Assembly: GCA_963745205.1 (NCBI GenBank)
Contig: CAVUWX010000011.1
Coordinates: 62,001-126,000, forward strand
Length of the DNA stretch: 64,000 nt
Reading direction: 5' to 3'
Source: Hyphomicrobium_A sp963745205
GTDB lineage: Bacteria; Pseudomonadota; Alphaproteobacteria; Rhizobiales; Hyphomicrobiaceae
Shown here: in pieces, positions 18,483 to 27,620 of the stretch
Numbering within the stretch: the stretch's first letter is position 1
Layout of the letters: each line of letters opens with the position of its first letter
The notes under the pieces: model-generated
Databases searched by the model: none
Told to the model about the DNA's origin: nothing
What the model saw: only the letters and a program-made list of their open reading frames with translations
Position numbers and translations under genes: made by a program

Positions 18483-19058
18483 ATGGAAAATCCCGTCATC
18501 GCTCTGCTTTCCTCCCGCCGTTCGGTGAAGCCCGACCGCCTCTTGGCCCCGGGTCCAAAGCCTCAAGAGCTCGAAGCGATGCTTCGGATCGCCTCGCGCG
18601 TCCCCGACCACAAGAAGCTCGCGCCATGGCGCTTTATCGTGCTGGAGGGCGACGCGCGAGGCCGCCTGGGCGATGTCATCGCGCAAGCGTGTCTCGCCGA
18701 GGAGCCGGAGCGGCCGTCCGAGGTGCGCCTTGCGATGGAACGAGGACGGCTGACGCGCGCCCCGCTCGTCGTGGCCGTCGTCTCGCGAGTGACACCTCAC
18801 CGCAGCGCGCCCGAGTGGGAGCAGATCCTCTCGGCCGGCGCTGCTTGCTTCAGCCTCTGTCTCGCGGCGAACGCAATGGGTTACGGCACGTCCTGGATCA
18901 CGGAATGGATCGCCTACAGCCCCCACGTGCGCAACGCTCTCGGCCTCGCAGAGAATGAGCGAATTGCCGGGTTCGTTTACATCGGCACGCCGGCGGAGTC
19001 GCCACCGGAGCGCGAGCGGCCGGCATTGGCCGACATTGTCACGCGCTGGCAAGCCTGA
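18483..19058 (+). CDS. Nitroreductase-family NAD(P)H:FMN oxidoreductase (YdjA-like)
   Basis: A 191-residue FMN-dependent nitroreductase-fold protein. The N-terminus (LLSSRRSVKPDRLLAPGPKP, then PDHKKLAPWRFIVLEG) and the C-terminal GFVYIGTP are typical of the short YdjA-type branch. A strong ribosome site, TAGGAGG, lies seven bases before ATG. The family reduces nitro compounds or quinones in the cytoplasm; the physiological substrate cannot be told. It is a single gene, divergent from the VWA gene. Confidence 0.88.
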   Translation: MENPVIALLSSRRSVKPDRLLAPGPKPQELEAMLRIASRVPDHKKLAPWRFIVLEGDARGRLGDVIAQACLAEEPERPSEVRLAMERGRLTRAPLVVAVVSRVTPHRSAPEWEQILSAGAACFSLCLAANAMGYGTSWITEWIAYSPHVRNALGLAENERIAGFVYIGTPAESPPERERPALADIVTRWQA

Positions 19059-19171
19059 CCTGCCTCATATCGCGACACCGATTAACCAGACGTTCACCCT
19101 TCGCCGCTAGCTTGGCGTGGGGCTCTTTGTCCGTGGGCTCAAGCGTTCGTCCGTTTCGTTGCCGTTGCGGA

Positions 19172-19975
19172 GTGAAGCTCTTGAGTTCCCTCCTCGAAGT
19201 CCCCGCGCAGCTTGCGCTCGTGTTGACCCTTGCCGCCTCCGCGCCTAGCGACGGCGCACCGACAGCGTCACCGGCCAGCGAGACTGCGGCCATCTCGGCC
19301 ACGCAGTCGCTGCTCGATCCTCAGCCGCTAGAAGGACCCTATCGCTTCAGCGAGAGCAACTGGTTGCGCGCGCTGCGAGACGACCTGCCCGCGAGCGTGG
19401 CACAGGCCGATTACTCGGGTCGCATCTTCAAGACGAGCGGCGGCCGTTTTTATGTGCCGGCCGCGGTCGAGCGCCGGCAGATTCTGGGTGGCCGCGCCGA
19501 CGCCGCTCTGGCGGCCCAGGCGGCGGAGTCATTCGCGGCGGACAATGCAGCACGGATGCGGAGCGCGCTGCATCGACCTGCAACTCCCGGCGACGTTTAC
19601 ATAGCTCACGTGTTCGGACCCGAGGCGGCGATCAGCTTCATCCGGTTGGCCGCAGCCCGGCCAACCGATCCCGCGGCAAGGCAGATGGGCGCCCTCGCGC
19701 AGGCGGCGCCGGAGCTGTTTGAGACCAACGGCGCGCCCCTCACGCTCGCGCAGCTCTATAAGCGGTTGACCGAGCCGATGCGCAAATACGCGCGCAGCGG
19801 GCCCGCCATGGCCGCGCTGCAGGCCCGCGCCGATCGGCACGCGGCCGCGCTCGATCTTAAACCCACGATCGCTGAGGCATCACAGCCGGGGATGGCTCCA
19901 GCTTTGCCGCGCGCGGAAGCGTTCGCGTGGCGCGCCGAGGTCAGTGCGACCGGCGGCGCGGTGCTTCATCAGTAG
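19172..19975 (+). CDS. Exported transglycosylase-like hypothetical protein
   Basis: A protein of 267 residues from GTG 19172 (VKLLSSLLEVPAQLALVLTL, a signal-like segment); longer in-frame starts exist back to 19112. The segment TPGDVYIAHVFGPEAAISFI is reminiscent of SLT-type transglycosylase-like proteins common in Hyphomicrobiales, but the usual catalytic glutamate context (ESxF or similar) is not seen. I therefore do not claim enzyme activity. Its stop overlaps the end of the convergent NAD kinase gene by seven bases. Confidence 0.6.
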   Translation: MKLLSSLLEVPAQLALVLTLAASAPSDGAPTASPASETAAISATQSLLDPQPLEGPYRFSESNWLRALRDDLPASVAQADYSGRIFKTSGGRFYVPAAVERRQILGGRADAALAAQAAESFAADNAARMRSALHRPATPGDVYIAHVFGPEAAISFIRLAAARPTDPAARQMGALAQAAPELFETNGAPLTLAQLYKRLTEPMRKYARSGPAMAALQARADRHAAALDLKPTIAEASQPGMAPALPRAEAFAWRAEVSATGGAVLHQ

Positions 19976-20751
19976 CGGAACTGCTCGGCCAGCACGCGTT
20001 CGTCCAAACTGTGGTCGGCGTCGAACATCATGTAGAGATCGACGTTACGCGCCTTCTCTACCTCGACGCGCAGGACGCCGCGCGTTTCGTGGTGATCGGC
20101 GACCGCGCTCACCGGCCGCTTATCCGGCTCGATCACGTGGATGGAGATGTGCACCTTGTTGGGCAGCAGCGCGCCGCGCCAGCGGCGAGGCCGGAACGGG
20201 CTGATGGGCGTCAGTGCGAGCAGGGGCGCGTTGATGGGCAATATCGGCCCGTGGGCGGACAGATTGTAGGCCGTCGATCCGGCTGGCGTGGAGACCAGCA
20301 CGCCGTCGCAGACGAGCTCCTCCATGCGCACGGTGTCATCGACTAGGATCTTGAGCTTCGCCGCCTGGTGCCGCTCGCGGAACAACGATACCTCGTTGAC
20401 GGCGAGCGCCTTGTGCGCCTTGCCCTCGCGGTCGTAGGCGATCATCGAGAGCGGATGGATGCGGCTGACGTCGGCCGCAGCGAGGCGCGCGAGGAGATCA
20501 TCCTCGCTGTAGTCGTTCATGAGAAAGCCGACGGAGCCGCGGTTCATGCCGTAGATGGGGACGCCGTCGTTCATGAAACGGTGCAGCGTCTGCAGCATGT
20601 GGCCATCGCCGCCGAGCGCCACGATGGCATCAGCCTCTCCGGGGTCGGCCTCGCCGTAGCGCGCGATCAGCCGCTTGCGGGCGTCGACCGCTTCCGGCAT
20701 GTCGCTCGCGACGAAGGCAATCTTCTCGAACTTTTTCTTCGGCTTTGGCAT
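19969..20751 (-). CDS. nadK: NAD kinase
   Basis: A 260-residue ATP-NAD kinase that makes NADP in the cytoplasm. Diagnostic motifs are GGDGHMLQT near residue 44, NEVSLFRER, and the NAD-binding glycine region VSTPAGSTAYNLSAHGPILP. The compact length and form are usual for Hyphomicrobiales NadK. I start at Met MPKPKKKFEKIAFVASD; the open frame continues upstream without similarity. It is convergent with the preceding gene and divergent from cutA, whose start lies 39 bases away. Confidence 0.93.
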   Translation of the reverse strand: MPKPKKKFEKIAFVASDMPEAVDARKRLIARYGEADPGEADAIVALGGDGHMLQTLHRFMNDGVPIYGMNRGSVGFLMNDYSEDDLLARLAAADVSRIHPLSMIAYDREGKAHKALAVNEVSLFRERHQAAKLKILVDDTVRMEELVCDGVLVSTPAGSTAYNLSAHGPILPINAPLLALTPISPFRPRRWRGALLPNKVHISIHVIEPDKRPVSAVADHHETRGVLRVEVEKARNVDLYMMFDADHSLDERVLAEQFRY

Positions 20752-20790
20752 GGTGGCAGGGTAGGCGTGAAAGCGTGGAGGCTGGCTTAA

Positions 20791-21123
20791 GTGCAGGAAA
20801 ACGACAAGCCCGTTCTCATCTATTCGACCTTCCCAAGCCCCGAGGCCGCAGCCACGGTAGGCAACGAGCTGGTCGAGGCCCGCCTTGCAGCCTGCGTGAA
20901 CATCATCGCCGGCGTGAAGTCGATCTATCGCTGGGAGGGCAGGATCACGCAAGACAACGAGGCAGTCATGATTATCAAGACGCGCGAGAGCCTCGCCGAA
21001 GCCGCGATCGCCGCCACGAGAAGGCGTCATCCCTACATCAATCCGGCGCTCCTCGTCATTGCGCTCGACGGCGGTTCGGCCGACTACCTCGACTGGCTAA
21101 TACAGGAGACGACACCCGCGTGA
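20791..21123 (+). CDS. cutA: CutA1 divalent-cation tolerance protein
   Basis: A 110-residue CutA1 protein from a GTG start. The core reads STFPSPEAAATVGNELVEAR, then AACVNIIAGVKSIYRWEG and IKTR, the conserved signature, ending with DYLDWLIQET. The family forms compact trimers and is linked to divalent metal tolerance, though its real task is debated. It lies close to and divergent from nadK, so the two share a short promoter region. Confidence 0.92.
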   Translation: MQENDKPVLIYSTFPSPEAAATVGNELVEARLAACVNIIAGVKSIYRWEGRITQDNEAVMIIKTRESLAEAAIAATRRRHPYINPALLVIALDGGSADYLDWLIQETTPA

Positions 21124-21172
21124 GCGACCGTGCAGGGCGCCCGGCAGCTCACAGGGTCGCGCCTGGAGATTT

Positions 21173-22246
21173 TCAGTAAGCGCCGCCGAGGCTCAGCATC
21201 AAATTATAGCGCGGTGAGCCGGGGCCTTCGCGGTGGCTGCGATAGCCGTTGCCCGAGTTGTTCGAGCGGCGCTCCGTCTTCGGGGCCGGCGCGGTCACCG
21301 GCGGCTGGGCGGCGGCCGCACTCGGATCGACTGCGGCGGTCGCCATGCCCGGCGGCGCGGTCACGACACCCGGCGCAACGGGGGCGGTGCCCTGTGCGTC
21401 AACCGTCGCCGGGATCGGGCCGCCAATCGCCATGCGTCCCGGCAGCGGCTCGCTGGAGACCACGGTGGTCGGCATCGGCTTGAACAGCGGCTGTCCGCCC
21501 GGCAGCCCCGGTCCTGAGGTGGCCTTCCAGGGAAGCACTTCCTTAGGCTGCGTCGCGGCGACCTGCGGCGCGTTGTTGCGTTTCGCCTGCGCCGTGATTG
21601 GTAGCCCGATGCAGCGTCCCGATGCCGACAGCGATTGGCCGGCCGGACATGCCCCGCAGATCTTCTCGCCGTGCGATTGGATGAGCGTGAGCTGGACGTA
21701 GTCGGGCTCGTCGAGCGGGAGCGCCGCGTTGACGCGATCGGTGAACTCTTTCATCGCGTCCTTGGTGCCAATACCCCACGAGCCGTCCATGCGACCCCAG
21801 TAGCAGCCGACGCGCCGCAGTTGTTGTTGGATGTCGAGGACGAGCTTGTAGCGGGCGTCGGGATCGCGGGGCGCAAGCATGGTCGATTGCGCCGTCGAAG
21901 GCGTGGCCGGCGTAGCGACGGCGACGACCGCTTGCCAGCCCGACTGCACGTTACTGGCTACGGGCGTTGGTGCCGGTTCAGGTGCTGGCGCCGGTGCCGT
22001 CTCCATCTTCGCGAGACGCGTCCCGCGGCGCGCAGGCATCGTCATCGCAACAGAAGGCGAGAACGAACTCAGCCGAGACACCGGGGTGAATTTGATCGGC
22101 GGCAGTTGAGCTGCGCGCGAGGCCGCGACGCGCTGCAAGTGATCGAGCGAAGTTCCACTGTCGACGGGCGCGGGCAGATAGACAAACAGCGCCACGCCAA
22201 TTCCTGCGAGCAGCACGAAACCGCCGAGGCTACGCATCAACTTCAC
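21173..22246 (-). CDS. Exported peptidoglycan-binding-like protein, Pro/Ala-rich
   Basis: A 357-residue protein with an N-terminal membrane or signal segment (LGGFVLLAGIGVALFVYLPA). A Pro/Ala linker follows, then a folded region of about 90 residues (LVLDIQQQLRRVGCYWGRMD and WGIGTKDAMKEFTDRVNA) that reads like a peptidoglycan_binding_1 module with an added cysteine pair (ICGACPAGQSLSASGRC). The C-terminal 120 residues are low complexity and end in a basic/aromatic tail. It is a type often seen in Hyphomicrobiales; its function is unknown. It stands alone. Confidence 0.7.
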   Translation of the reverse strand: MKLMRSLGGFVLLAGIGVALFVYLPAPVDSGTSLDHLQRVAASRAAQLPPIKFTPVSRLSSFSPSVAMTMPARRGTRLAKMETAPAPAPEPAPTPVASNVQSGWQAVVAVATPATPSTAQSTMLAPRDPDARYKLVLDIQQQLRRVGCYWGRMDGSWGIGTKDAMKEFTDRVNAALPLDEPDYVQLTLIQSHGEKICGACPAGQSLSASGRCIGLPITAQAKRNNAPQVAATQPKEVLPWKATSGPGLPGGQPLFKPMPTTVVSSEPLPGRMAIGGPIPATVDAQGTAPVAPGVVTAPPGMATAAVDPSAAAAQPPVTAPAPKTERRSNNSGNGYRSHREGPGSPRYNLMLSLGGAY

Positions 22247-23034
22247 TCCTCACGCCTCCGGTAGCGATCCGCGGCAGGGTGCTCGAATAGTTAAACAACA
22301 ACCCTGAAGGTCGTCCCGCGATGCTATTTGGAAGCGATGACAATGACCTTAAGGCGACCCTTCAAAATCGCGAATTTGGGGGCTTCCGACCTGTTAATAA
22401 ACGATAAATCCGGACGCGCTCGCGTGCAAGAACAAAACAGTTTCTCCACCTATGCGCGAACGCGCGGCAAGAACCCGAGCTTACGACGCTGTCCGAGTTT
22501 GCGGCGCTGCAGGATCGGACACCTGGCCTGGGGATATGGTGTGGACGCAATGGGGACCGGTGGCGCGGACGGCGGTAGCGTCACAAAAATGCCGTGCGCA
22601 AAGCCATCACGAGCCTCGGCGGCTAGCTGGCTGAATCCGTTAACAAAAGGTTAGCACGAACCTCAGAATCGCCGTAGTAAAGGCAACTGAGGGGGCTGTA
22701 TTGCGTTCGTATCCTTGTCGCCTTCGCACGTGAAGGTCACTTTTTGCACAGCGGGGATCGAGCGGCGATTACCGCCCGTGCGTGAACACCTTCCGGCTAA
22801 GGCTCTGGCTCTCGGCGCACCTTGATAGGCGCGCGGTTGTCGGCCTGCCGGACGCCATTGGGGATGGCCCGGAGCTCACAGTCCGAACGGACCGCATCGT
22901 CGATCCAAAGTGCGCCTGGTTTTGGCGTGCGAGCTGGAAGATCTGTCTGATCACCCGCCCTCTTATAGACAGTCGGCAAGACGAGCGCCGGCCGTTCCGC
23001 GTTTGCTCCGGCGACCAAAAGAGAGAGGGCAAAC
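22247..23034. other. Long intergenic region before the D5-like membrane protein
   Basis: This 788-base stretch has no gene that I can firmly support. It is less GC-rich than its surroundings near 22320-22450. It contains a CtrA-box-like sequence at 22640-22654. A 79-codon minus-strand frame (22797-23036) starts with a short hydrophobic segment (MFALSLLVAGANAERP) but overlaps the start of the next gene and shows no recognised similarity. A plus-strand ribosome site, AGAGAGGG, precedes ATG 23035. Confidence 0.4.
22640..22654. promoter_or_regulatory. CtrA-box-like site
   Basis: The sequence TTAACAAAAGGTTAG matches TTAA-N7-TTAA with one mismatch. CtrA is the cell-cycle response regulator of alphaproteobacteria. 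The site lies about 380 bases upstream of the next plus-strand gene and 390 bases from the minus-strand gene start, so its target is unclear. Such matches also arise by chance. Confidence 0.25.
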
Positions 23035-24246
23035 ATGAGGCATGCTCTAGGCGTGTTAGGAGTTCTCGCGGCCGGCGTTCTACTCGCCGTTTCGGCTGCG
23101 ATGAACTGGCGGTTTGGCTTCAGTCTCGGACGAACCGAGCTTGACGGCCAGATCTACGGCGCGGCCAGCGCGGCCGCGGACTGCATGAAGGCACTGGTGC
23201 CGTTCTTCTTCTTCGCCGCAATTCGCAACCGGATGTGGTCGCAGGCAGCAGCCTCGGCCTTGGTCTGGGTCGTGGTCACGGCCTATTCGCTGACCTCGGC
23301 ACTCGGTCACGCGGCGTTGAACCGATTCGATTCGGCCGGGCACCGCGCCGCAACTGTTGCGGCCTACAAGGACCATCGCGCCGACCTAGCGCGGGCACAG
23401 GAGCAACTGACCTGGATCCCGCAGCACCGTCCTGCTCAGACGGTGCAGGCCGAGATCGATGCGCTGAAGAGCGATCGGGCGTGGGTCTGGACCCAAGGAT
23501 GCACGGAGGTGACCGGCAGCAAGGGCCGCACGTACTGCCAGAACTACCACGCCCTGGCGGCGGAGCTTGCGTCCGCCGAGCAGTCGATCGCGCTCGAAGC
23601 GCGCATCGCTGACATCCAGGCGAAGATAGGCGAGTCGAACGGCGCAACGGTGATGTCGGAAGCGGACCCGCAGGCTGCGGTTCTCGCCAAGCTTGCCGCA
23701 CTGGTGGCGCCCGGTGTCAAAATCGAGGACGTGCAGACCGCGCTCACGGTCTTCATCGCACTGTTGCTCGAAGTCGGCTCGGCGTTCGGTATGTATATCG
23801 CTTTCAGTCAGTGGCGCCTCTATGAACGCCACTCGCCGGCCGCGCCACGTATGGTGCCGGTCAGCACCGCTGCGGCAGCGGTGGCGGCTCCCAAGGCCGT
23901 TGCGATAGCAAAGCCGCGTTCCGGCGCGAACGACAACAGGTCGTCGCCGGCCCAGAGACTGATTGCTCCCGAAACCGACGTGGAGCGCTTCTACAAGGAA
24001 AGGATCGAGACGCAAGATGGTTCGAGCTTGACTGCAACTTCGTTGTACGAGGACTACTGTGCGTGGTGTGAAGAACGGCAGAAGGAGCCGCTGGCGCTTC
24101 CGACATTCGGAAGAGAGTTCGGCGAGCTCGGAGTTCAGAAAGCACGCATAGCAGGCAGGGTGCGGTACATCGGCATTGCGCTGAAGTCCGCCGGCGAGCT
24201 CGAGGAGGATAAGAAGCTGCCGGCCTTAGGAGCTAAGGCCGCCTAG
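23035..24246 (+). CDS. Membrane protein with coiled coil and D5-like C-terminal domain
   Basis: A 403-residue protein. Three hydrophobic segments lie at about residues 5-25, 45-65 and 75-95, then an alpha-helical stretch (residues 110-205) with a cysteine pair (WTQGCTEV and TYCQNYH), then another membrane segment (ALTVFIALLLEVGSAFGMYI) near 240. After a basic linker the last 85 residues (LYEDYCAWCEERQKEPLALP, then FGREFGELG) resemble the winged-helix end of D5/P4-type phage primase-helicases. That domain normally accompanies an ATPase, absent here. A good ribosome site precedes the start and two terminators follow. Function unknown; a mobile-element origin is possible. Confidence 0.75.
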   Translation: MRHALGVLGVLAAGVLLAVSAAMNWRFGFSLGRTELDGQIYGAASAAADCMKALVPFFFFAAIRNRMWSQAAASALVWVVVTAYSLTSALGHAALNRFDSAGHRAATVAAYKDHRADLARAQEQLTWIPQHRPAQTVQAEIDALKSDRAWVWTQGCTEVTGSKGRTYCQNYHALAAELASAEQSIALEARIADIQAKIGESNGATVMSEADPQAAVLAKLAALVAPGVKIEDVQTALTVFIALLLEVGSAFGMYIAFSQWRLYERHSPAAPRMVPVSTAAAAVAAPKAVAIAKPRSGANDNRSSPAQRLIAPETDVERFYKERIETQDGSSLTATSLYEDYCAWCEERQKEPLALPTFGREFGELGVQKARIAGRVRYIGIALKSAGELEEDKKLPALGAKAA

Positions 24247-24260
24247 AAATAGGTCTCGAC

Positions 24261-24292
24261 GAAAGGCCGCGAAAGCGGCCTTTCTCTTTTTT
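24261..24292 (+). terminator. Rho-independent terminator
   Basis: A perfect ten-base-pair stem (GAAAGGCCGC and GCGGCCTTTC) around a GAAA tetraloop is followed by TCTTTTTT. It begins 14 bases after the stop of the D5-like membrane protein gene and points with it. The minus-strand reading lacks a T tract. Confidence 0.9.
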
Positions 24293-24308
24293 GAGCACAG
24301 AATGAAGA

Positions 24309-24334
24309 GGGCCGCTTAGCAGCGGCCCTTTTTG
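24309..24334 (+). terminator. Second, tandem rho-independent terminator
   Basis: An eight-base-pair stem (GGGCCGCT and AGCGGCCC) with loop TAGC is followed by TTTTT. It lies 16 bases past the first terminator and 29 bases before the convergent ptrB end. Two strong terminators in series isolate the upstream gene from ptrB. Confidence 0.85.
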
Positions 24335-24362
24335 CGTTTCAGGACATCACCATGGGCCGGCT

Positions 24363-26513
24363 TCACGCCGCCTTTTCCGTTTCGCCGGCGGCCGGCGCGG
24401 CGGCCTTGCCCGTGATCTTCAGCGCGAACGCATAGTCGGCCGCGATCTCCTTCAGCTGCTCGTAGCGTCCCGACGCGCCGCCGTGGCCCGCCTCCATGTT
24501 GATCTTGAGCAGGATCAGATTGTCGCTCGTGTTGAGCTGACGCAGGCGCGCGATCCACTTCGCTGGCTCCCAGTAGGTGACGCGCGGATCGGTGAGCCCG
24601 CCGTAGGCGAAGATGTGCGGATAGGGCTTCGCTTCCACGTTCTCGCACGGGCTGTAGCCGCGGATGGTGTCGAAGTCCGCCCTGCTGGTGATCGGGTTGC
24701 CCCACTCGGGCCATTCCGGCGGCGTCAGCGGCAGGTCCTTGTCGAGCATGGTATTCAACACATCGACGAAGGGAACGTCCGCTATGATGCCGAGGAAGAG
24801 CTCGGGCGCCATGTTGGCGATGACGCCCATCAGCATGCCACCTGCCGAGCCCCCGTTTGCCACGATGCGCCCGCGCTGCGTCAGCCCTTGCGCGACGAGG
24901 TACTCGCCGGCCGCGATGAAGTCGGTGAAGGTGTGCACCTTGTTTGCGAGCTTGCCGCCGGTGTACCAGCGATAGCCCTTGTCCTTGCCGCCGCGCACGT
25001 GGGCGATGGCGTAGATGAAGCCGCGGTCGACGAGCGACAGGCGCGTCGTCGAGAACGAGGCGGGGATCGAGATCCCGTAGGCTCCGTACCCATAGAGGAA
25101 GAGCGGGGCGGAGCCGTCGAGTGGCGTGTCCTTGCGGTGGAGAATAGAGACGGGAACCGTCTCGCCGTCGGGGGCCGGCGCATAGAGGCGGCGCGTGACG
25201 TAGTCGGCCGGGTTGTGTCCGCTCGGGACCTCTTGGCGCTTGCGTAGGGTGCGCGCACGGCTCTCCATGTCGTAATCGTAGGTCTCGGCTGGCGTGGTCA
25301 TCGAGGAGTAGACGAAGCGCAGCCTCGAGGTGTCGAATTCATAGCCGGGCGACATCCCGAGCGCATAGGCTTCCTCCGGGAACGCGATGCTGTGCTCGGC
25401 TCCGTCCTTGAGGCGGCCAATGACGATCCGCGGCAGGCCGTCCTCGCGCTCGAGCCGGACCATGTGGTCGCGGAAGAGGACGGTATCGAGGATGAGGCGG
25501 CCGGGGCGGTGGGGGATGACCTCGCGCCAGTTCGACATGGCGGGGGCCGCGAGCGGCGCCTCGCAAATACGAAAATCCTCCGCGCCCGCCGAGTTGGTGG
25601 TGATGATGAGCCGGTTGCCGTGGTGCTCTACGGAGTATTCGTGCCCGTGCTGGCGCGGCGCGACGACGCGCGGTGAAGCCGTCGGCGCGTCGGCGTCGAC
25701 GAGGTAGACCTCGCTCGTCTGATGATCGTGGGCGTCGATGAGGATAAACTTCGCGGACTGCGTCGAGCTCAGCGCGACATAGAAGCCGATGTCCTTTTCC
25801 TCGTAGACGAGCACGTCGTCCTCGACCGGCGTGCCGACGACGTGGCGGTAGACCTGCAGCGGGCGGTGGTGCTCGTCGAGCCGCACATAGAACAGAGTCT
25901 TGCTGTCGTTCGCCCACACGAGGCCGCCGCGCGTGTCGGGAATCTCGTCGGGCAGATCGCGGCCGGTGCGCAGCTCACGGATGCGGACGGTGTAGAGCTC
26001 GGAGCCGCGGTCGTCGCTCGAGTAAGCGAGCAACGCGTGGTCGGGGCTGTGGTGGAAGCTACCGAGATCCCAATAGCGCTTCCCCTTGGCCTCGACGTTG
26101 CCGTCGAGGAGGACCGTTTCCAGGCCACCATCGCGCGGCTTGCGGCAGAGCAGGGGATACTGTCCGCCGGCGACGAAGCTCGAGTAGTAGGCATAGGGGC
26201 CGTCGGGCGCCGGGACCGTGCTGTCGTCCTCCTTGAGCCGGCCCTTCATCTCGGTGAACAGCTCGCCCTGCAGCAGGTTGGTGTCGGAAAGCTGCGCATC
26301 GCAGTAGGCGTTCTCGGCATCGAGGTAGCCGCGGATCTCGGGTGCGAGCTGCTTGGGGTCGCGCATCACCTCCTGCCAGTTGTCGTCGCGCAGCCAGGCG
26401 TAATCATCGACGAGCTCGATCCCGTGCCAGGATGTCGTGCGCGGGCGGCGGGGCGCGATCGGCGGCTTGGCGAGCGCATGTCGATGGGCTGGGCCGTGCA
26501 TTCTACTCTCCAC
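24363..26513 (-). CDS. ptrB: Oligopeptidase B (protease II)
   Basis: A 716-residue S9A prolyl-oligopeptidase-family serine peptidase that cuts peptides after Arg or Lys in the cytoplasm. An N-terminal beta-propeller (from DDYAWLRDDNWQEVM) precedes an alpha/beta-hydrolase domain. The nucleophile serine is in NGGSAGGMLMG, the acidic residue follows in GLTDPRVTYWEP and the histidine in MEAGHGGASGR, a full triad. The length is typical. The start may be Met1 or Met5. It stands alone behind the tandem terminators of the convergent gene. Confidence 0.93.
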   Translation of the reverse strand: MESRMHGPAHRHALAKPPIAPRRPRTTSWHGIELVDDYAWLRDDNWQEVMRDPKQLAPEIRGYLDAENAYCDAQLSDTNLLQGELFTEMKGRLKEDDSTVPAPDGPYAYYSSFVAGGQYPLLCRKPRDGGLETVLLDGNVEAKGKRYWDLGSFHHSPDHALLAYSSDDRGSELYTVRIRELRTGRDLPDEIPDTRGGLVWANDSKTLFYVRLDEHHRPLQVYRHVVGTPVEDDVLVYEEKDIGFYVALSSTQSAKFILIDAHDHQTSEVYLVDADAPTASPRVVAPRQHGHEYSVEHHGNRLIITTNSAGAEDFRICEAPLAAPAMSNWREVIPHRPGRLILDTVLFRDHMVRLEREDGLPRIVIGRLKDGAEHSIAFPEEAYALGMSPGYEFDTSRLRFVYSSMTTPAETYDYDMESRARTLRKRQEVPSGHNPADYVTRRLYAPAPDGETVPVSILHRKDTPLDGSAPLFLYGYGAYGISIPASFSTTRLSLVDRGFIYAIAHVRGGKDKGYRWYTGGKLANKVHTFTDFIAAGEYLVAQGLTQRGRIVANGGSAGGMLMGVIANMAPELFLGIIADVPFVDVLNTMLDKDLPLTPPEWPEWGNPITSRADFDTIRGYSPCENVEAKPYPHIFAYGGLTDPRVTYWEPAKWIARLRQLNTSDNLILLKINMEAGHGGASGRYEQLKEIAADYAFALKITGKAAAPAAGETEKAA

Positions 26514-27132
26514 GCTAGGGGAGTGGGGGAAGGGTCGCCGCTTCGGCGTGCCAGATATTGGATATCGCAGGGGGCGCCGCCAGATGCGTTTCGCGGGACG
26601 ACGGGTTCAATCAGATTGTCCGCGGCGGGTGTTGTCAACCATGGGGACAGACAACTCGAGCGCGCCGTTTTCGCGGCTCCGAGCGGCGCCAGTCTTGAGG
26701 TATGCAAGGCGCGCAGTTCGTGTACGTCGGGCAGTTACGCCGCAATGTACGTCACCAACGTTTAGGTACGTTAACCCCAATGCCCAGCTATTCGGGTGCA
26801 ATCGGACCTGGGTGAACACGGGTCACTCCGGCTGTCACAAATTTCGTCTTTGCCCATATGGTTGTACCAAAATGTCGTGCAAGGTCCGGTTCCGCTGAAT
26901 GGCGTTTTGATTAGCCTTACCAAGTGTACGGTGCCCCGTTGTTGTTGACTTTACTTGGACGTGGTGCCAAAGAGAGGTCCGCGGCGATAATCGGCGCTGT
27001 GTTTTCCGATGAGATCAAATACCAACTAAGTCGAAATCATCCAAGGTCTCGCCGACGCTTGGTTTAGATTTGACAATGCGGTGCGTCGCCTTGCTCTTCA
27101 GCGCTCGCGCCTTTCGAGGGAGGGAAGCCGAA
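26514..27132. other. Intergenic region between ptrB and mucR
   Basis: This 619-base divergent region holds no supported gene. The part at 26820-27070 is clearly richer in A and T than its neighbours, as is usual for MucR targets, and MucR family genes are commonly autoregulated, so operator sites are likely but not defined. A weak inverted repeat, GTTGTC/GACAAC, sits at 26631-26655. Confidence 0.4.
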
Positions 27133-27540
27133 GTGGAAGACTCAACACCGCCAGAACTCGTCGAGTTGACGGCCAAGATCGTCTCCGCCTACGTGAGCAA
27201 CAACACGGTCGTTGCCACCGATCTGCCGCACCTCATCAGTGAAACGCATGCGGCGTTGAGCCGGGCGACTGGAAATTCGGCCCCCATCGAGCGCGAGGAG
27301 CAGAAGCCGAAAGTGCCGGTGAAGAAATCGGTGATGCCGGACCACATCGTTTGTCTCGAGGACGGCAAGAAGTTCAAGTCGCTAAAGCGGCACCTGCGCA
27401 CACATTATAACCTCTCCCCGGAGGAATATCGGGAGAAGTGGGGCCTGCCCCATGACTATCCGATGGTCGCTCCCAACTACGCCCGCGCGCGCTCCGACCT
27501 CGCCAAGAAGATGGGCCTGGGGACGCGGCGCGAGAAGTAA
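27133..27540 (+). CDS. mucR: MucR/Ros-family zinc-finger regulator
   Basis: A 135-residue regulator. I start at GTG 27133 (VEDSTPPELVELTAKIVSAY), behind GGGAGGGAAG; a longer frame from 27070 adds a non-conserved leader. The DNA-binding finger is CLEDGKKFKSLKRHLRTHYN followed by SPEEYREKWGLPHDYPMVAP, the standard MucR core. As in other MucR proteins the second zinc cysteine of Ros is replaced by Asp. The family silences AT-rich promoters and controls exopolysaccharide, motility and cell-cycle genes. Confidence 0.92.
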   Translation: MEDSTPPELVELTAKIVSAYVSNNTVVATDLPHLISETHAALSRATGNSAPIEREEQKPKVPVKKSVMPDHIVCLEDGKKFKSLKRHLRTHYNLSPEEYREKWGLPHDYPMVAPNYARARSDLAKKMGLGTRREK

Positions 27541-27620
27541 AACGCAAGTCAGCCACATTGGCCGTCAACTTTCCGTTTACCGAGCGCGCGAGCGAGCAGG
27601 CTGTGCTCATCGTGCCGCCA

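Noticed and set aside
22797..23036. 79-codon minus-strand frame with a signal-like beginning
   Set aside because: It overlaps the start and ribosome site of the well-supported gene at 23035 and has no recognised relatives; kept only as a remark.
24261..24334. Possible small RNA made of two hairpins
   Set aside because: Both hairpins have T tracts on the plus strand right after a stop codon, so tandem terminators explain them.
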